DNA of 64,000 nt from Candidatus Photodesmus katoptron Akat1 (GCF_000478685.1 NZ_AMSD01000002.1:310001-374000), one strand, 5' to 3'; positions 9,025 through 19,828 are shown, counted from the stretch's first letter. Translations and numbers: made by a program. Notes: generated by a model from the sequence alone, not told the origin.

Positions 9025-10002
9025 TTATGTGTGATGATATTTACCAATATTCTCATTAACTAAATCAATAACCGATTTTTGACGTACAATATCTTGGATG
9101 GATTCAAACGACATTAAACAATGGGATGCTCCAGACTTCTCCAATGCTAATTTGCCAGAAATCATACATTCCTCGAAATTACCAATTGCATTTTCATCGA
9201 TAAGTTCATCTAGCTTAGCTTCATAATTTTCATCAGAATGCATTTCTTTAACGAAATCAGAAAGATATTCTCTGGCTTCTTCTTTAGCAAGATTACTATC
9301 AATATTTTCATTAACCATCAATGTTAATTGATGCTCAACATTAGAAATATCTACCCCGTGCTCGTTTGCTATAATTTTATAGTAATTTGCATATTTTGAT
9401 TTAGTATCATTACTATCATTCCACTTAAAAATCAACGGTAATGCTTTCATCGCAGCCCATTTAACAACTTTCATATTGCTCGCTGTTACATATTGTTTAG
9501 GACCACCAGAAGTAAAAGCATGTGGATTAATTGATACTTTCGGAAAACTATAAAAATCATTATCAGGATGACAATATCCGGTAGTAAATGCCTCATTCAC
9601 AATATCATAACAAGCACTAAATATCTGCTCTTGAGAATCCACCTGACGATTAAAAAATTCCATTTCGCTAATCTTTTCACAATCTGAAAAGCCAAAAATG
9701 AACCGTCCTTCACTCATTTGATCAAGCAAACAGGCTTCTTCTGCTGATCTAACAGGATGATGCGTAGTTAAAACATGATTTAGTGAACCAATTTTTATTT
9801 TTTTAGTAAACCCTAATAAAAACCCTGAAGCAGTTAATGGAGAACCTATAATACCATTAGGTGAAAAATGATTCTCATAAACAGAGATTTGTTTAAAATT
9901 AAGTTCATCAACATGAGTAGCAATCTCCATCATATTATCTAAAATTGACTCCGATGATTGACCTTTAGTAAGAAAATTTTGAAAAAACAATCCAAATTTC
10001 AT
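9025..10002 (-). CDS. luxB: Bacterial luciferase beta subunit
   Basis: 325 residues, the usual LuxB length. It begins MKFGLFFQNF and keeps the family segment HHPVRSAEEACLLDQMSEGRFIFG. LuxB supports the catalytic alpha subunit in the heterodimer that oxidises FMNH2 and long-chain aldehyde to give blue-green light. It has no long mobile loop of the LuxA type, as expected for the beta chain. It starts 18 bases after luxA ends, consistent with co-translation. Confidence 0.97.
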   Translation of the reverse strand: MKFGLFFQNFLTKGQSSESILDNMMEIATHVDELNFKQISVYENHFSPNGIIGSPLTASGFLLGFTKKIKIGSLNHVLTTHHPVRSAEEACLLDQMSEGRFIFGFSDCEKISEMEFFNRQVDSQEQIFSACYDIVNEAFTTGYCHPDNDFYSFPKVSINPHAFTSGGPKQYVTASNMKVVKWAAMKALPLIFKWNDSNDTKSKYANYYKIIANEHGVDISNVEHQLTLMVNENIDSNLAKEEAREYLSDFVKEMHSDENYEAKLDELIDENAIGNFEECMISGKLALEKSGASHCLMSFESIQDIVRQKSVIDLVNENIGKYHHT

Positions 10003-10020
10003 ACATAATTCCTTTTTATT

Positions 10021-11103
10021 CTAGTTTGCCATGCTTACTTTTCTTTCTTTTAGGTGGGGCATCACATCAGACTGGAATAACTTCATCGATGCAATAATAT
10101 CTTTTTCGTAACCATTAGCTTCAAAACCGCAGCAAATATTACTAATACCGGTTGTATCAACATCAGATTGAATAATATCGATACACTCCTTTGGAGTTCC
10201 AACTGGGTTAATATCATAACTATAGTCAATACGACGACCAGTATCCTTATGTCCTTTCAGTACAAAGTCACGCCACTGGCCTTTATTAAAATCATAACCT
10301 TTAGTTTGGTCTGAATCATCAAAGATAGTAGTAGCATTTAAATAAGACTCATACCAGTGAGCTAAAAAATCACGACAAATATCTTTAGCTTTATTTGAAT
10401 CATAATCAACGGAAGTTATATATGATAGACAATGGTCAATATTTGAAATATCATGACCATGTTCAAGAGCCACTTCGTTATAAAGCTCCAGTTGTGCTTT
10501 TTTCTCATTTTGATTAATAATCCAACTTAATATCATAGGCAAACCTCGTTCTGCTGCCCATTCAGTAGTTGAAGCAGACTCGGCTACCACGTATACTGGT
10601 GAACCTCGCTCAATGTAAGCACTGGGAGAAACAGTAACTTTTGGAAATTGAATGTGCTCGCTATCCGATGACACGTAACCTTTCTCCATTCCCTTTAACA
10701 TAATGTCATACCAACAATTCATAAGCTCACGACTTTCATCCATATTAGTACCAAAAACACGAAAATCTTTATCATATAAACCTCTGCAAATGCCAAATTT
10801 AAAACGACCTTTTGACATTTGGTCAAGAAGATTTACATCCTCAAGTTGTCGTACTGGATGAGCAGTTGGTAAGACAACTGCAGCAGTGCCAACATTTAAT
10901 GTTTTAGTTGCTCCAAGCAAATTAGCTGCTGCAACATATGGATTGCCAAGCAAACCAAATTCAGTAAAGTGATGCTCTAATAACCAAACTGTATCAAAAC
11001 CACATGATTCTGATGCTCTACCTAAATTAACCATACGTTTAATTACTTCCTTTTGGTCAAGTTGAGGAGGTTGATAAGTAAGTAAAAAATTTCCATATTT
11101 CAT
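10021..11103 (-). CDS. luxA: Bacterial luciferase alpha subunit
   Basis: 360 residues, almost colinear with Vibrio LuxA. Active-site residues are intact: His44-His45 in [10 protein letters not shown], Cys106 in [10 protein letters not shown], and the mobile-loop lysines in [16 protein letters not shown]. The protein is the catalytic half of luciferase and binds FMNH2, oxygen and aldehyde. Conservation is very high compared with most other genes in the window, which points to strong selection for light. It is followed closely by luxB and preceded by a 154-base AT-rich spacer after luxD. Confidence 0.98.
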   Translation of the reverse strand: MKYGNFLLTYQPPQLDQKEVIKRMVNLGRASESCGFDTVWLLEHHFTEFGLLGNPYVAAANLLGATKTLNVGTAAVVLPTAHPVRQLEDVNLLDQMSKGRFKFGICRGLYDKDFRVFGTNMDESRELMNCWYDIMLKGMEKGYVSSDSEHIQFPKVTVSPSAYIERGSPVYVVAESASTTEWAAERGLPMILSWIINQNEKKAQLELYNEVALEHGHDISNIDHCLSYITSVDYDSNKAKDICRDFLAHWYESYLNATTIFDDSDQTKGYDFNKGQWRDFVLKGHKDTGRRIDYSYDINPVGTPKECIDIIQSDVDTTGISNICCGFEANGYEKDIIASMKLFQSDVMPHLKERKVSMAN

Positions 11104-11257
11104 ATTCTATATTCCCTATAATTATTTAAAACAAGCTGTACCATAAATATTAGGTATATTTTTTTAGCTTAAAGTTATAGATATTTTAAACTAAGACGAT
11201 AAGTTTCTGCATTCTTCCTTCTCCTCCTTTTTTTTATGAAATTTTAAATAACAAAAA

Positions 11258-12169
11258 CTAAGACTGGCTTGCAATCTTAATTTTTAATCTACGTTCATTA
11301 ACTGTACTAATAGTTATCTTCTCAAACTCAGGTTCATCAATAGAAGCAAAAAGATTCAACTTTCCTATATCTAAACCTATTGCAGCTTTAGTTATCGATG
11401 AATAGAATTTTCTTAATATAATCAGGTTCTTAGATAAATCATGAGGACTGCCTAATAAGGAGTAGACTTTATAACAACCAGATTTTATGTTAGATAACAT
11501 TTCTAAAACTTCATTTTGTTCAATTAAGACATCATCACTAGCAATAAAAACAATAAATGGAGCACTAAAATCTTTCATTCTATCTATAGTAGAAGAAAGA
11601 TCCGCCCAATGATGCTTGAGGCAATCGAGAAAAAAGTTTTTTGCTTCTAACTTATATCCTTTAAGCTCTAATGTACTTGGAAAATCTTCACTTGATGAAC
11701 GTAGATAATCAAAACCTAATGCTTTTTTTAAAGTATTTCTTAGATTGACAACACCAACAGAAGTAATCAAAAAAGACAAACTGATTTTAGAAACTACTTG
11801 ATAGGCAATTCTTGCTGATAAACTAATCGCAATTAAACCAATATTGTAAAAACCTCTATCATTCAACCAATGAATTACAGCTAATAAACTTTTTTCTCCA
11901 ATTGTCATAGTAAATTTATCAATATTTCCACTACTTAAACCAACATGATTAAGGGAATCATAACGAATAACTAAAAAACCATTAGTTGATAAATATTCAG
12001 ATAAACCTACTGAATGATCCATTCTTCTAGCAAATCCACTGGATATGAGAATTATATTATCTCTATTAGGCGATTTTTCTTTAGGAGGAGTTTCCCAAAT
12101 ACGAATTGTTTGGTTATTACCAATCTTCAGTATGTGATCAATTGTAGAATTAACAACCTCATTGTTCAT
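11258..12169 (-). CDS. luxD: Myristoyl-ACP thioesterase (acyltransferase) of the lux operon
   Basis: 303 residues of the LuxD alpha/beta-hydrolase family, which diverts myristoyl-ACP from fatty-acid synthesis into free fatty acid for aldehyde production. The nucleophile serine is near residue 116 in GLIAISLSARIAY; the acid is in SDD (about 211-213) and the histidine near 243 in GSPHDLSKN. The common AASLS context has become AISLS. It lies 15 bases downstream of luxC. Confidence 0.96.
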   Translation of the reverse strand: MNNEVVNSTIDHILKIGNNQTIRIWETPPKEKSPNRDNIILISSGFARRMDHSVGLSEYLSTNGFLVIRYDSLNHVGLSSGNIDKFTMTIGEKSLLAVIHWLNDRGFYNIGLIAISLSARIAYQVVSKISLSFLITSVGVVNLRNTLKKALGFDYLRSSSEDFPSTLELKGYKLEAKNFFLDCLKHHWADLSSTIDRMKDFSAPFIVFIASDDVLIEQNEVLEMLSNIKSGCYKVYSLLGSPHDLSKNLIILRKFYSSITKAAIGLDIGKLNLFASIDEPEFEKITISTVNERRLKIKIASQS

Positions 12170-12184
12170 GTAACAAACTCCTAT

Positions 12185-13624
12185 TTATGGTACAAAAACG
12201 AGGAATTTATCCTCTTCTAAGAATTTGGTTTGTTCTATTTCTACAGCAACATCTTTTGTAGTAAAATCGAATGGTCTTTCCTGAGAAACAAACCTAACTA
12301 GTCTTTGTAAAGGACGCATTGTATCGTGGGCACCACCAACTCGAAATATGTTATTCATCCCTGATTCAACGATTCTTTCCACACCATAATAGGCTAATTT
12401 ATCTCTATATTTAAAAGAAGATTTCCATGGGTATATAGATACTGTTTGAGTTGTATACTTATTGATATAATTACAAGCATCTTGAATATCTAAAACATGA
12501 TGAATATATACGCAACGACCTAAAGGTTGACTTGTTAATACATCCATTGGAGATTCAACTATCATCCAATTTTTCTGCTCTCCAACCTGTACATCATACC
12601 CAGCAAATAAACACTCTCTTTCAGCTAAAGAAAAAGCAGCTTTACTTTCAAAATCTTGTTTACCTTTAGGTAAAATCTTAGAATATAGTTCAAGCTTAGA
12701 ACGTAGTTCTTTTTTAAATTTGTAAAAATTTTCACCAATAAAATAAACATTTTGCGTTGAAAAACACGCTTGTTGATCGTAGAAACAAACATCATGAGCT
12801 ACACCGCTTGCAGCAGCAGTTAAATTATCAGGATTGTCAATAATACTAAGGCTTTTTTTCGGTCCAAATTTAAGTATATCAATATGTGCAGGTGTATGTT
12901 TAACAGCCCATTTAATACTATTTTCTCCACCCCAAGCTATCACAACATCAGCTTCATCCATTATTTTACTAGCTAAAATAACATCTTCGCTATGAGACCA
13001 ATAAATGATTGAAAGTGAACGAGTGATAGGATGTGTTGGGCTGACATCAATAAAACTCATGGCTAGTGCAGTTGGTGTGAATGGATCAGAAGAAGACATT
13101 TTAATAATACATTGGTTCTTAGTTAAAAGAGCACGTATAATAGATGTTATTCCAGATAGTGGAACATTCCCAGCTAGTAAATGAACAGACTTTCCCTTTG
13201 GAAAAGCTTTTATATAACATTCATCTTGAGGTATCCATTCATCAATAATATGACGCGATCCTAAATCATTAGTAATGATGTCATACAAAGCACTTTTCGA
13301 ACATAAAATCATAGATATCCAATTGGCTTCTAATTTAGCCATTTGTTCTGAATAACCTAAAAAGGTTACTAAGTTCCTTATATAAGTTCTCCGTCTTGAA
13401 TACTCCTCACTTTTCCAACGTTGACCTACTGTGTACAAAAAATTGATAATGGTATGAAGTTTTGACGTCGAATCATGATTATATTTTTTTATAATTTCAA
13501 TAACTTCATTATTTATTAACGGCACTTGGATGCATTTATCATTGATGTACAACTCTCTTGTAGTTTTTTTATTAGAAGATTGATAAATACTTCCATTTAA
13601 GATAAAAGGAACTTTCTTTTCCAT
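12185..13624 (-). CDS. luxC: Long-chain acyl reductase (fatty aldehyde forming)
   Basis: 479 residues, normal for LuxC. It reduces the acyl group received from LuxE to fatty aldehyde with NADPH, giving the luciferase substrate. The acyl-accepting cysteine is near residue 287 in [13 protein letters not shown], and the family segment [13 protein letters not shown] is present. It is the first gene of luxCDABEG. The start ATG (13622-13624) has only a weak ribosome-binding sequence. A 14-bp palindrome lies about 55 bases upstream. Confidence 0.97.
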   Translation of the reverse strand: MEKKVPFILNGSIYQSSNKKTTRELYINDKCIQVPLINNEVIEIIKKYNHDSTSKLHTIINFLYTVGQRWKSEEYSRRRTYIRNLVTFLGYSEQMAKLEANWISMILCSKSALYDIITNDLGSRHIIDEWIPQDECYIKAFPKGKSVHLLAGNVPLSGITSIIRALLTKNQCIIKMSSSDPFTPTALAMSFIDVSPTHPITRSLSIIYWSHSEDVILASKIMDEADVVIAWGGENSIKWAVKHTPAHIDILKFGPKKSLSIIDNPDNLTAAASGVAHDVCFYDQQACFSTQNVYFIGENFYKFKKELRSKLELYSKILPKGKQDFESKAAFSLAERECLFAGYDVQVGEQKNWMIVESPMDVLTSQPLGRCVYIHHVLDIQDACNYINKYTTQTVSIYPWKSSFKYRDKLAYYGVERIVESGMNNIFRVGGAHDTMRPLQRLVRFVSQERPFDFTTKDVAVEIEQTKFLEEDKFLVFVP

Positions 13625-13678
13625 AATTTAACCAATATATAAAAACAATACGTTTAATTCTGGTTTAATTATTTTTTA

Positions 13679-13692
13679 AAGCAATATTGCTT
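13679..13692. promoter_or_regulatory. 14-bp palindrome upstream of luxC
   Basis: AAGCAATATTGCTT is a perfect dyad centred about 60 bases before the luxC start, where a transcription-factor operator or promoter element would lie. It does not match the lux-box consensus. Regulation through it is inference only; in such AT-rich DNA short palindromes also occur by chance. Confidence 0.35.
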
Positions 13693-13903
13693 CAATATTA
13701 ATTTTATTAAATTGGATCTTATATACAGATTTTGCTGTTTTAAATATTATATTAGTCATTAATTTACTACTTATATCAATGACATATTAATAATATGTAT
13801 ATAAAATAGTTATTAATCCATAAATTTAATATATTATTTAAGCCTATTCTAACTTAACTTTCTTCGAAATTAAGAACTTGTTATATTTTCGACTATAAAC
13901 TCA

Positions 13904-13937
13904 ATTTAAATTGTATTAACATTAATACAATTTAAAT
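13904..13937. repeat. Perfect 16-bp inverted repeat, 2-base spacer
   Basis: Arms ATTTAAATTGTATTAA (13904-13919) and its exact reverse complement (13922-13937) are separated by CA. It sits mid-spacer between divergent luxC and pyrB. It is all but pure A+T, so chance formation is easier, but 16 of 16 matches is notable. A similar arrangement with a 2-base spacer is found at 38324-38377, also between divergent genes. Confidence 0.7.
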
Positions 13938-14258
13938 AAAAATAACTTTAAAAGTTTAATTGCTTTTATTTACTGAAATTAAAATAATAACATATATGAT
14001 AGAGTAATTAGTTCATATCATACTGACCTTTAATCTATTAAATTAATAATAGGAATTAATTTAGAATATAAATACTGATTATTTATATTCTAATACATCA
14101 TATATTATGAAATATTATGTTAAATAACATGTCATATACTAGTATACATAGAGTAAAAATATTAGTACCATTATGAGCTACTTTTTCGAACAAATTAGAA
14201 ATTTAACAGTTATGAATATTCTAACTTCGACTTTACATGTAAATCATGTGTGGTGCAT

Positions 14259-15206
14259 ATGGAAAATTCCTTGTTTGGTAAACACATTATTTCCATTCCT
14301 GAACTTGCCCGTTCTGAATTAGAACTTATTATTGATACTGCTGCCAAACTTAAGCTCAAAGCAAACCCTAATATATTGAAAAATAAGGTGATAGCAAGCT
14401 GTTTCTTTGAACCTTCAACTCGAACTCGATTATCATTTGAAACAGCAATACAACGATTGGGTGGAAAAGTCATTGGTTTTGATAATGATAGTAATACTTC
14501 ATTAGCAAAAAAAGGCGAAACATTAGCTGATTCTATCCAAGTCATTTCATCATATGTTGATGCTTTTATAATACGACATCCTCAAGAAGGTGCAGCACGA
14601 TTAGCTTCTGAGTTTTCTAGGAATGTTCCCATAATTAATGCTGGAGATGGTGCTAATCAGCATCCAACTCAAACTTTATTGGACTTGTTTTCTATTTACG
14701 AAACACAAAATAGGCTAGATGAGCTGAAAATTGCATTTGTTGGTGACTTAAAATATGGACGAACTGTGCATTCGCTTACTCAAGCACTATGTAAATTCAA
14801 TAACACACATTTTTTCTTTGTTTCTCCAAAAATATTAGCAATGCCTGACTATATTTGTGATGAATTGAAAGAAATGGGTATTAATTATAGCACTCATACT
14901 AATATTGAAGAAGTAATACCAGAACTTGATGTACTATATATGACACGTGTGCAAAAAGAACGTTTTGATGAATCTGAATATGCCCAAATGAAATCAGGAT
15001 TCATTTTAACAAGGGACTTGCTAAAAAATTCAAAGAATAATATGAAAGTCTTACATCCTCTACCTCGCGTGGACGAAATTAACATTAATGTTGATAAAAC
15101 TCCATACGCATACTATTTTAAACAAGCAGAAAATGGGATGTATGCACGTGAAGCCTTATTAGTCTTGGTTCTTTGCCATCAAGGAAATATATATGCCCGT
15201 GGATAA
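14259..15206 (+). CDS. pyrB: Aspartate carbamoyltransferase, catalytic chain
   Basis: About 315 residues from the ATG at 14259; an in-frame GTG at 14250 is possible but would add only three residues absent from relatives. The carbamoyl-phosphate site [12 protein letters not shown] and the [17 protein letters not shown] and [10 protein letters not shown] motifs are intact. The enzyme makes carbamoyl aspartate, the committed step of pyrimidine synthesis. Its end overlaps the start of pyrI by 14 bases, so the pair is an operon. Confidence 0.96.
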   Translation: MENSLFGKHIISIPELARSELELIIDTAAKLKLKANPNILKNKVIASCFFEPSTRTRLSFETAIQRLGGKVIGFDNDSNTSLAKKGETLADSIQVISSYVDAFIIRHPQEGAARLASEFSRNVPIINAGDGANQHPTQTLLDLFSIYETQNRLDELKIAFVGDLKYGRTVHSLTQALCKFNNTHFFFVSPKILAMPDYICDELKEMGINYSTHTNIEEVIPELDVLYMTRVQKERFDESEYAQMKSGFILTRDLLKNSKNNMKVLHPLPRVDEININVDKTPYAYYFKQAENGMYAREALLVLVLCHQGNIYARG

Positions 15207-15663
15207 ACAACCTCAACTTCAAGTAGAAGCAATTCGCAATGGCAGTGTGATTGACCATATCCCTGCACGTATCGGTATAAAACTCCTCAAGCTATTCAAA
15301 ATGTATGAGGTTAATGAACGAATTACTATTGGACTTAATCTACCATCATCTGCATTAATTCATAAAGATCTAATTAAAATAGAGAATGTGTTTTTAACTA
15401 AAGAACAAGCTAATCAATTAGTTCTTTATGCACCAAAAGCAACAGTAAACCAAATAGAAGAATATAAAGTAGTAAAAAAATTAACACTAACTCTACCTAA
15501 ACATATCAACAATGTGTTTAAATGCCCCAATAGTAACTGCATTTCTCATGGAGAACCTATAGAAAGCAATTTTCATGTCAGACTAAAAAATGAACATGTT
15601 CAACTTAAATGTTACTATTGTGAAAAAGTGTTTTCCCGTGAAATCATGACAGATACTAATTAA
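15193..15663 (+). CDS. pyrI: Aspartate carbamoyltransferase, regulatory chain
   Basis: 156 residues. The nucleotide-binding N-domain ([19 protein letters not shown]) and the C-terminal zinc domain with all four cysteines (CPNSNC and CYYC) are present. It gives CTP/ATP allosteric control to PyrB. Keeping the regulatory chain in a reduced genome suggests pyrimidine synthesis is still controlled by feedback. It overlaps pyrB by 14 bases. Confidence 0.96.
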   Translation: MPVDKQPQLQVEAIRNGSVIDHIPARIGIKLLKLFKMYEVNERITIGLNLPSSALIHKDLIKIENVFLTKEQANQLVLYAPKATVNQIEEYKVVKKLTLTLPKHINNVFKCPNSNCISHGEPIESNFHVRLKNEHVQLKCYYCEKVFSREIMTDTN

Positions 15664-15720
15664 AAGAAAAACTTCTTAGATTTTTAACATGATTTGTTTT
15701 TTACTATAAAGTGTATATAT

Positions 15721-17520
15721 ATGCGCCTAATCACTGCTACACTAGTTTTTTTCTCTCTATTAATTATTCCAAAAACAATATTATCATTAGAATTTTTTAA
15801 TAAACAAAACAATAATTCAAATTTTAAAAATAAAATTCTCCCTTCTCAAAAAGCTTTTTTATTTAATTGGTATAAAAAAGATAATAGCATTTTTTTAATT
15901 TGGGAAATAAAAGAAGGTTACTATCTTTTTCAACCAACTATCATTATCAATAAAAAAAATATTTTTTCTGAATTAACTAAAAATCAAAATAATGAATACG
16001 AATCATTTAGCAAAAATCACACTTATACTAGACAACTGCTGATAGAAATTCCTTTGAAAAACTCTTATCAAGGACAGGTTTTAACTATCGAATATAAAGG
16101 ATGTGCAAAATCAGGTTTTTGCTATCCCATAACCATTCATACAATATCTATTAATGAGTTTAATCATAATTACTATGACTTAGATAAAAACTTAAGTGTA
16201 AATGAAGTTGCTAAAGGTAATATAATAAAATCTTTAAGAGAAGAAAAATTTGAAAGCATTAATCATTATACTCAAATAAATTCTATTTTTAATTTTTTTA
16301 AGATAGCAATGTTATCTATTTCCCTTGGTATTACCTTAGCTTTTACTCCTTGTATGCTGCCTATGTATCCAATTATAAGTAGTATGATATTAGGTGAGGA
16401 AAGGAAACAAAGTAAAGCATTAATACTATCATTTATCTATGTCCAAGGGATGGCTATAACTTATTCTGTACTTGGCTTATTTATTTCATTTATTGGGCTA
16501 CAAATTCAATCTATGATACAACATCCGTACATATTGATTTGTTTTTGCATTCTATTTAGTATTCTTGCAGTGTCAATGTTTGGTGTTTATAACTTATACA
16601 TACCAAACAAGATGCAAATACAACTAAGCATATTTAATAATAAACAAAGAAATGCTAACTATTTTGGAATATTTTTTATGGGAGCCACTGCTGGTTTAAT
16701 TGGTTCACCATGCACTACTGCTCCTGTTTCTGGAATATTGCTTTATGTAGCACAAAATGGAAATCTTATCATTGGTGGAAGTATATTGTATTTATTAGGA
16801 ATAGGGATGGGAATTCCACTTATGCTTACGTCTATCTTTGGCAGCAAGGTACTTCCAAAAACAGGGTTTTGGACACATGCAATTAAAAAAATTTGTGGTT
16901 TTATTTTGCTTGCTCAAGCTATATTTCTTCTAGAGCGTATTCTATCAGAAAAGTATACTGCTATATTATGGATGTTTTTTATTCTAGGTATCTTAGTTTG
17001 GCTATGTTATATTGAAAAGCCTATATTTTATAACCGGAAACTAAATATACTTAAAGTGATTGTTTGTCTTGGATTACTCATACCAATACAAACTGTAATT
17101 AAATATCACTATAAAAATACCATAACAAATCAAATGGAAACAGAATTTATCCAAATTAATAATATTGAAGAACTTGAAGAACAATTATTACTTGCAAAAA
17201 AAACAGAAAAACCAACGATAGTAAGTTTTCATGCAAATTGGTGTATAACATGCAAAAAAATTAAAAAGGATACTTTCTCTCAATTTAATGTTAGGAGTAA
17301 ATTAAAAAAATTTATTTTACTTCAAATAGATATTAGCAAAAACACATCACAAGATATCGAATTATTGAAATATATGAACATAATTGGATTACCAAGCATC
17401 GAGTTCTGGGATGCACAAGGTAACTATATTTTAAATGCGAGACTGACTGGATTTATACAAGCTAAACAATTTTTAAAGCATATCAATGATTATAATCTTA
17501 TAAACCCAAACATGGTATAA
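15721..17520 (+). CDS. dsbD: Thiol:disulfide interchange protein DsbD
   Basis: About 599 residues from the ATG at 15721, which gives a proper signal peptide (MRLITATLVFFSLLI); a TTG nine codons upstream is less likely. Domain order is canonical: periplasmic alpha domain with the GCAKSGFCYP cysteine pair, a hydrophobic core with the FTPCMLP and GSPCTTAP cysteines, and a C-terminal thioredoxin-like gamma domain with WCITCK. It carries electrons from cytoplasmic thioredoxin to the periplasm for disulfide isomerisation and cytochrome c maturation. All six redox cysteines are present. It converges on accC with a 24-base gap. Confidence 0.94.
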   Translation: MRLITATLVFFSLLIIPKTILSLEFFNKQNNNSNFKNKILPSQKAFLFNWYKKDNSIFLIWEIKEGYYLFQPTIIINKKNIFSELTKNQNNEYESFSKNHTYTRQLLIEIPLKNSYQGQVLTIEYKGCAKSGFCYPITIHTISINEFNHNYYDLDKNLSVNEVAKGNIIKSLREEKFESINHYTQINSIFNFFKIAMLSISLGITLAFTPCMLPMYPIISSMILGEERKQSKALILSFIYVQGMAITYSVLGLFISFIGLQIQSMIQHPYILICFCILFSILAVSMFGVYNLYIPNKMQIQLSIFNNKQRNANYFGIFFMGATAGLIGSPCTTAPVSGILLYVAQNGNLIIGGSILYLLGIGMGIPLMLTSIFGSKVLPKTGFWTHAIKKICGFILLAQAIFLLERILSEKYTAILWMFFILGILVWLCYIEKPIFYNRKLNILKVIVCLGLLIPIQTVIKYHYKNTITNQMETEFIQINNIEELEEQLLLAKKTEKPTIVSFHANWCITCKKIKKDTFSQFNVRSKLKKFILLQIDISKNTSQDIELLKYMNIIGLPSIEFWDAQGNYILNARLTGFIQAKQFLKHINDYNLINPNMV

Positions 17521-17544
17521 TAATATTATTCTGACTGTTATTAG

Positions 17545-18885
17545 TTAAAAACTATTTCTTTTTTGTAAAAAATGGATATTCATACCACCACGTTGAAATT
17601 TTCTATCATTGATTATATCTTGTTGTAAGATAATATTAGTGTTAATACCTTCTAAAATTATCTCAGAAAGTGCATTTTTCATACGTGCAATTGCAACACT
17701 GCGATTTTCACCAAAAGTAATAAGTTTACCAATCATAGAATCATAATTTGGTGGTACTGTATAACCTGCATAAACGTGCGATTCCCAACGTACTCCCATA
17801 CCACCAGGTGCATGAAACCGTTCAATTTTTCCTGGTGAAGGGAAAAAACGAACAGAATCTTCTGCATTAATACGACATTCAAGAGAATGCCCAGAAAAAT
17901 TTATATCCTTTTGTGATAAAGATAAGGACTTTCCTGAAGCAATACGTAATTGCTCTTTAATGAGATCAATACCTGTTATCATCTCAGTAACTGGATGTTC
18001 TACCTGAATACGAGTATTCATTTCAATAAAATAAAAATTTTCATTTTCATATAAAAATTCAAAAGTTCCCACTCCTCGATAACCGATTTTTATACATGCA
18101 TTTATACAACATTTTCCAATTTTTTCACGAATTTCTTTAGTAATACCAGGTGCAGGAGCTTCTTCAATTACCTTTTGGTGACGACGCTGCATTGAACAAT
18201 CACGTTCACCAAGGTGAATTGCCGAACCTTTTCCATCAGAAATAATTTGAATTTCTATATGGCGAGGATTTCCTAAGAATTTTTCCATATAGAGGCTATC
18301 ATTACCAAATGCTAATTTAGCTTCTGAACGAGTTAATGCAATAGCCTGAATCAGCTCGCTTTCAGATTTTACTACACGCATACCTCTTCCTCCACCACCT
18401 CCAGATGCTTTAATAATCACTGGATAACCAATGCGTTTAGCATGTTCTTTATTCCTTCTAGTATCATCATTTAAAAATCCATTGGAACCAGGAATACAAG
18501 GTATCCCTGCTTTTTTCATTGCTGTAATGGCAGAAACCTTATCTCCCATCATACGAATGGTTTCAGCTTTAGGTCCAACAAAAATAAAACCACTACGCTC
18601 TACTTGCTCTGCAAAATTAGCATTTTCAGATAAAAAACCATATCCAGGATGAATAGCAATAGCACCTGTTACTTCTGCTGCAGAAATAATACTAGGAATA
18701 TTTAAATAGCTATCAATACCATTTGCAGGTCCTATGCATACAGTTTCATCTGCAAGCAATACATGCTGTAAATCGCGATCAACTACTGAATGAACAGCTA
18801 CAGTAGCAATACCTAATTCCTTACATGTACGAAGAATACGAAGAGCAATTTCACCTCTGTTGGCGATCAGTAATTTTTCTATCAT
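17545..18885 (-). CDS. accC: Acetyl-CoA carboxylase, biotin carboxylase subunit
   Basis: 446 residues, full length. The ATP-grasp features are intact: [30 protein letters not shown], and [16 protein letters not shown]. It carboxylates the biotin on AccB with ATP and bicarbonate, the first half of malonyl-CoA synthesis. It follows accB after a 12-base gap, forming aroQ-accB-accC as in other vibrios. The downstream genes usual in relatives (prmA and beyond) are absent; convergent dsbD lies there instead. Confidence 0.97.
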   Translation of the reverse strand: MIEKLLIANRGEIALRILRTCKELGIATVAVHSVVDRDLQHVLLADETVCIGPANGIDSYLNIPSIISAAEVTGAIAIHPGYGFLSENANFAEQVERSGFIFVGPKAETIRMMGDKVSAITAMKKAGIPCIPGSNGFLNDDTRRNKEHAKRIGYPVIIKASGGGGGRGMRVVKSESELIQAIALTRSEAKLAFGNDSLYMEKFLGNPRHIEIQIISDGKGSAIHLGERDCSMQRRHQKVIEEAPAPGITKEIREKIGKCCINACIKIGYRGVGTFEFLYENENFYFIEMNTRIQVEHPVTEMITGIDLIKEQLRIASGKSLSLSQKDINFSGHSLECRINAEDSVRFFPSPGKIERFHAPGGMGVRWESHVYAGYTVPPNYDSMIGKLITFGENRSVAIARMKNALSEIILEGINTNIILQQDIINDRKFQRGGMNIHFLQKRNSF

Positions 18886-18897
18886 AACAAATTCCTA

Positions 18898-19314
18898 TTA
18901 CTCAATCGTAACTAACGGTTGATTAAATTCGACAGGTTGACCGTCTTCAACAAGAATAGCAGTAACAATTCCAGATTTATCAGCTTCAATTTGATTCATC
19001 ATTTTCATTGCTTCCACAATACATAATGTCTCACCAATATTGATCTCTTGACCTAATTTGATAAATGGTTCTGCATCTGGACTTGGAGAACCATAGAAAA
19101 TACCTACCATTGGAGAAAGAACTTGATGAACGATTGGAGTTGAAACTGAAGTTGGAGTTGAAACTGAAGTTGGAGTTGAAACTGAAGTTGGATGTGATTT
19201 AGGTGTTCTATCACAGCTAATACGTACTGATTCTTCACCTTCTGTAATTTCTAATTTAGTAACAGAAGACTTTTCAACTAGTTCAATAAGCTTCTTAATT
19301 TTACGAATATCCAT
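18898..19314 (-). CDS. accB: Biotin carboxyl carrier protein of acetyl-CoA carboxylase
   Basis: 138 residues, somewhat short for AccB. The biotin lysine is about residue 104 in [10 protein letters not shown] and the barrel-sandwich domain is complete, including [14 protein letters not shown]. The flexible linker between the N-terminal region and the biotin domain is unusual: a repeated PTSVST hexapeptide instead of the normal Ala/Pro-rich sequence, encoded by a perfect 18-bp tandem repeat. It works with AccC just downstream. Confidence 0.96.
   Translation of the reverse strand: MDIRKIKKLIELVEKSSVTKLEITEGEESVRISCDRTPKSHPTSVSTPTSVSTPTSVSTPIVHQVLSPMVGIFYGSPSPDAEPFIKLGQEINIGETLCIVEAMKMMNQIEADKSGIVTAILVEDGQPVEFNQPLVTIE
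19134..19187 (-). repeat. Three perfect 18-bp tandem repeats inside accB linker
   Basis: TTGGAGTTGAAACTGAAG (plus strand) occurs three times at 19134-19151, 19152-19169 and 19170-19187, with a partial fourth copy following. Each unit encodes six residues (PTSVST register), so copy-number change would keep the frame and only alter linker length. Confidence 0.95.
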
Positions 19315-19366
19315 ATATTTCTTTCTCTTATCTAATAATTAATCCACTCTAAAGAGCATGGAATGG

Positions 19367-19828
19367 TTAATTATTTTGATTTTTTAAATATGCAACGGCA
19401 GCAGATAAAGCTAATTCATAACCCATAGCTCCGAAACCACAAATTATCCCCTCAGCTTTATCAGACAAATAAGAAGAATGTCTAAAGGATTCACGAGAAT
19501 ACACATTAGATAGATGTACTTCAATAAACGGGATATGTACTCCAATTAAAGCATCACGCAAAGCTATACTAGTATGAGCAAAAGCTGCTGGGTTAATTAT
19601 AATAAAATCTATTCTATCAATAGCACTATGAATAGTTTCTATTAATTTACACTCACAATTAGACTGAAAATGCTGTAATTGAATACCGATTTTTTTAACT
19701 TGATTAATTAAGATATCTATAATCTGCTCCAATGTTTTAAACCCATAAAAAGACGGCTCTCGAATACTCAAAATATTTAGATTTGGTCCATTAATTACTA
19801 AAATGCATGGTACTCTTCCTAATGACAT
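19367..19828 (-). CDS. aroQ: 3-dehydroquinate dehydratase, type II
   Basis: 153 residues, typical of the small dodecameric type II enzyme. NGPNLNIL with the following SFYG tyrosine, [16 protein letters not shown], and [11 protein letters not shown] contain the catalytic tyrosine, histidine and arginine set. It catalyses the third shikimate-pathway step, needed for aromatic amino acids, folate and quinone precursors. It is first in aroQ-accB-accC. Confidence 0.96.
   Translation of the reverse strand: MSLGRVPCILVINGPNLNILSIREPSFYGFKTLEQIIDILINQVKKIGIQLQHFQSNCECKLIETIHSAIDRIDFIIINPAAFAHTSIALRDALIGVHIPFIEVHLSNVYSRESFRHSSYLSDKAEGIICGFGAMGYELALSAAVAYLKNQNN

Larger units (their letters stand above)
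13625..14258 (+). other. AT-rich divergent spacer between luxC and pyrB
   Basis: About 630 bases without a credible gene on either strand. It should contain the lux and pyrBI promoters. Visible structure: a 14-bp palindrome AAGCAATATTGCTT at 13679-13692 near luxC, and a perfect 16-bp inverted repeat at 13904-13937. I found no match to the 20-bp lux box of LuxR-AHL systems and no luxR or luxI. A possible pyrB leader reading frame starting at 14173 (ATG AGC TAC TTT TTC) runs out of frame into pyrB; it is too weak to call. Confidence 0.7.

Noticed and set aside
13625..14258. Search for a lux box and luxR/luxI genes
   Set aside because: No sequence resembling the 20-bp lux-box dyad and no open frame of suitable size were found.
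14173..14340. Possible pyrL-like leader frame before pyrB
   Set aside because: It contains a Tyr-Phe-Phe run, but it continues out of frame into pyrB and no terminator hairpin with a T-run was found between it and pyrB.
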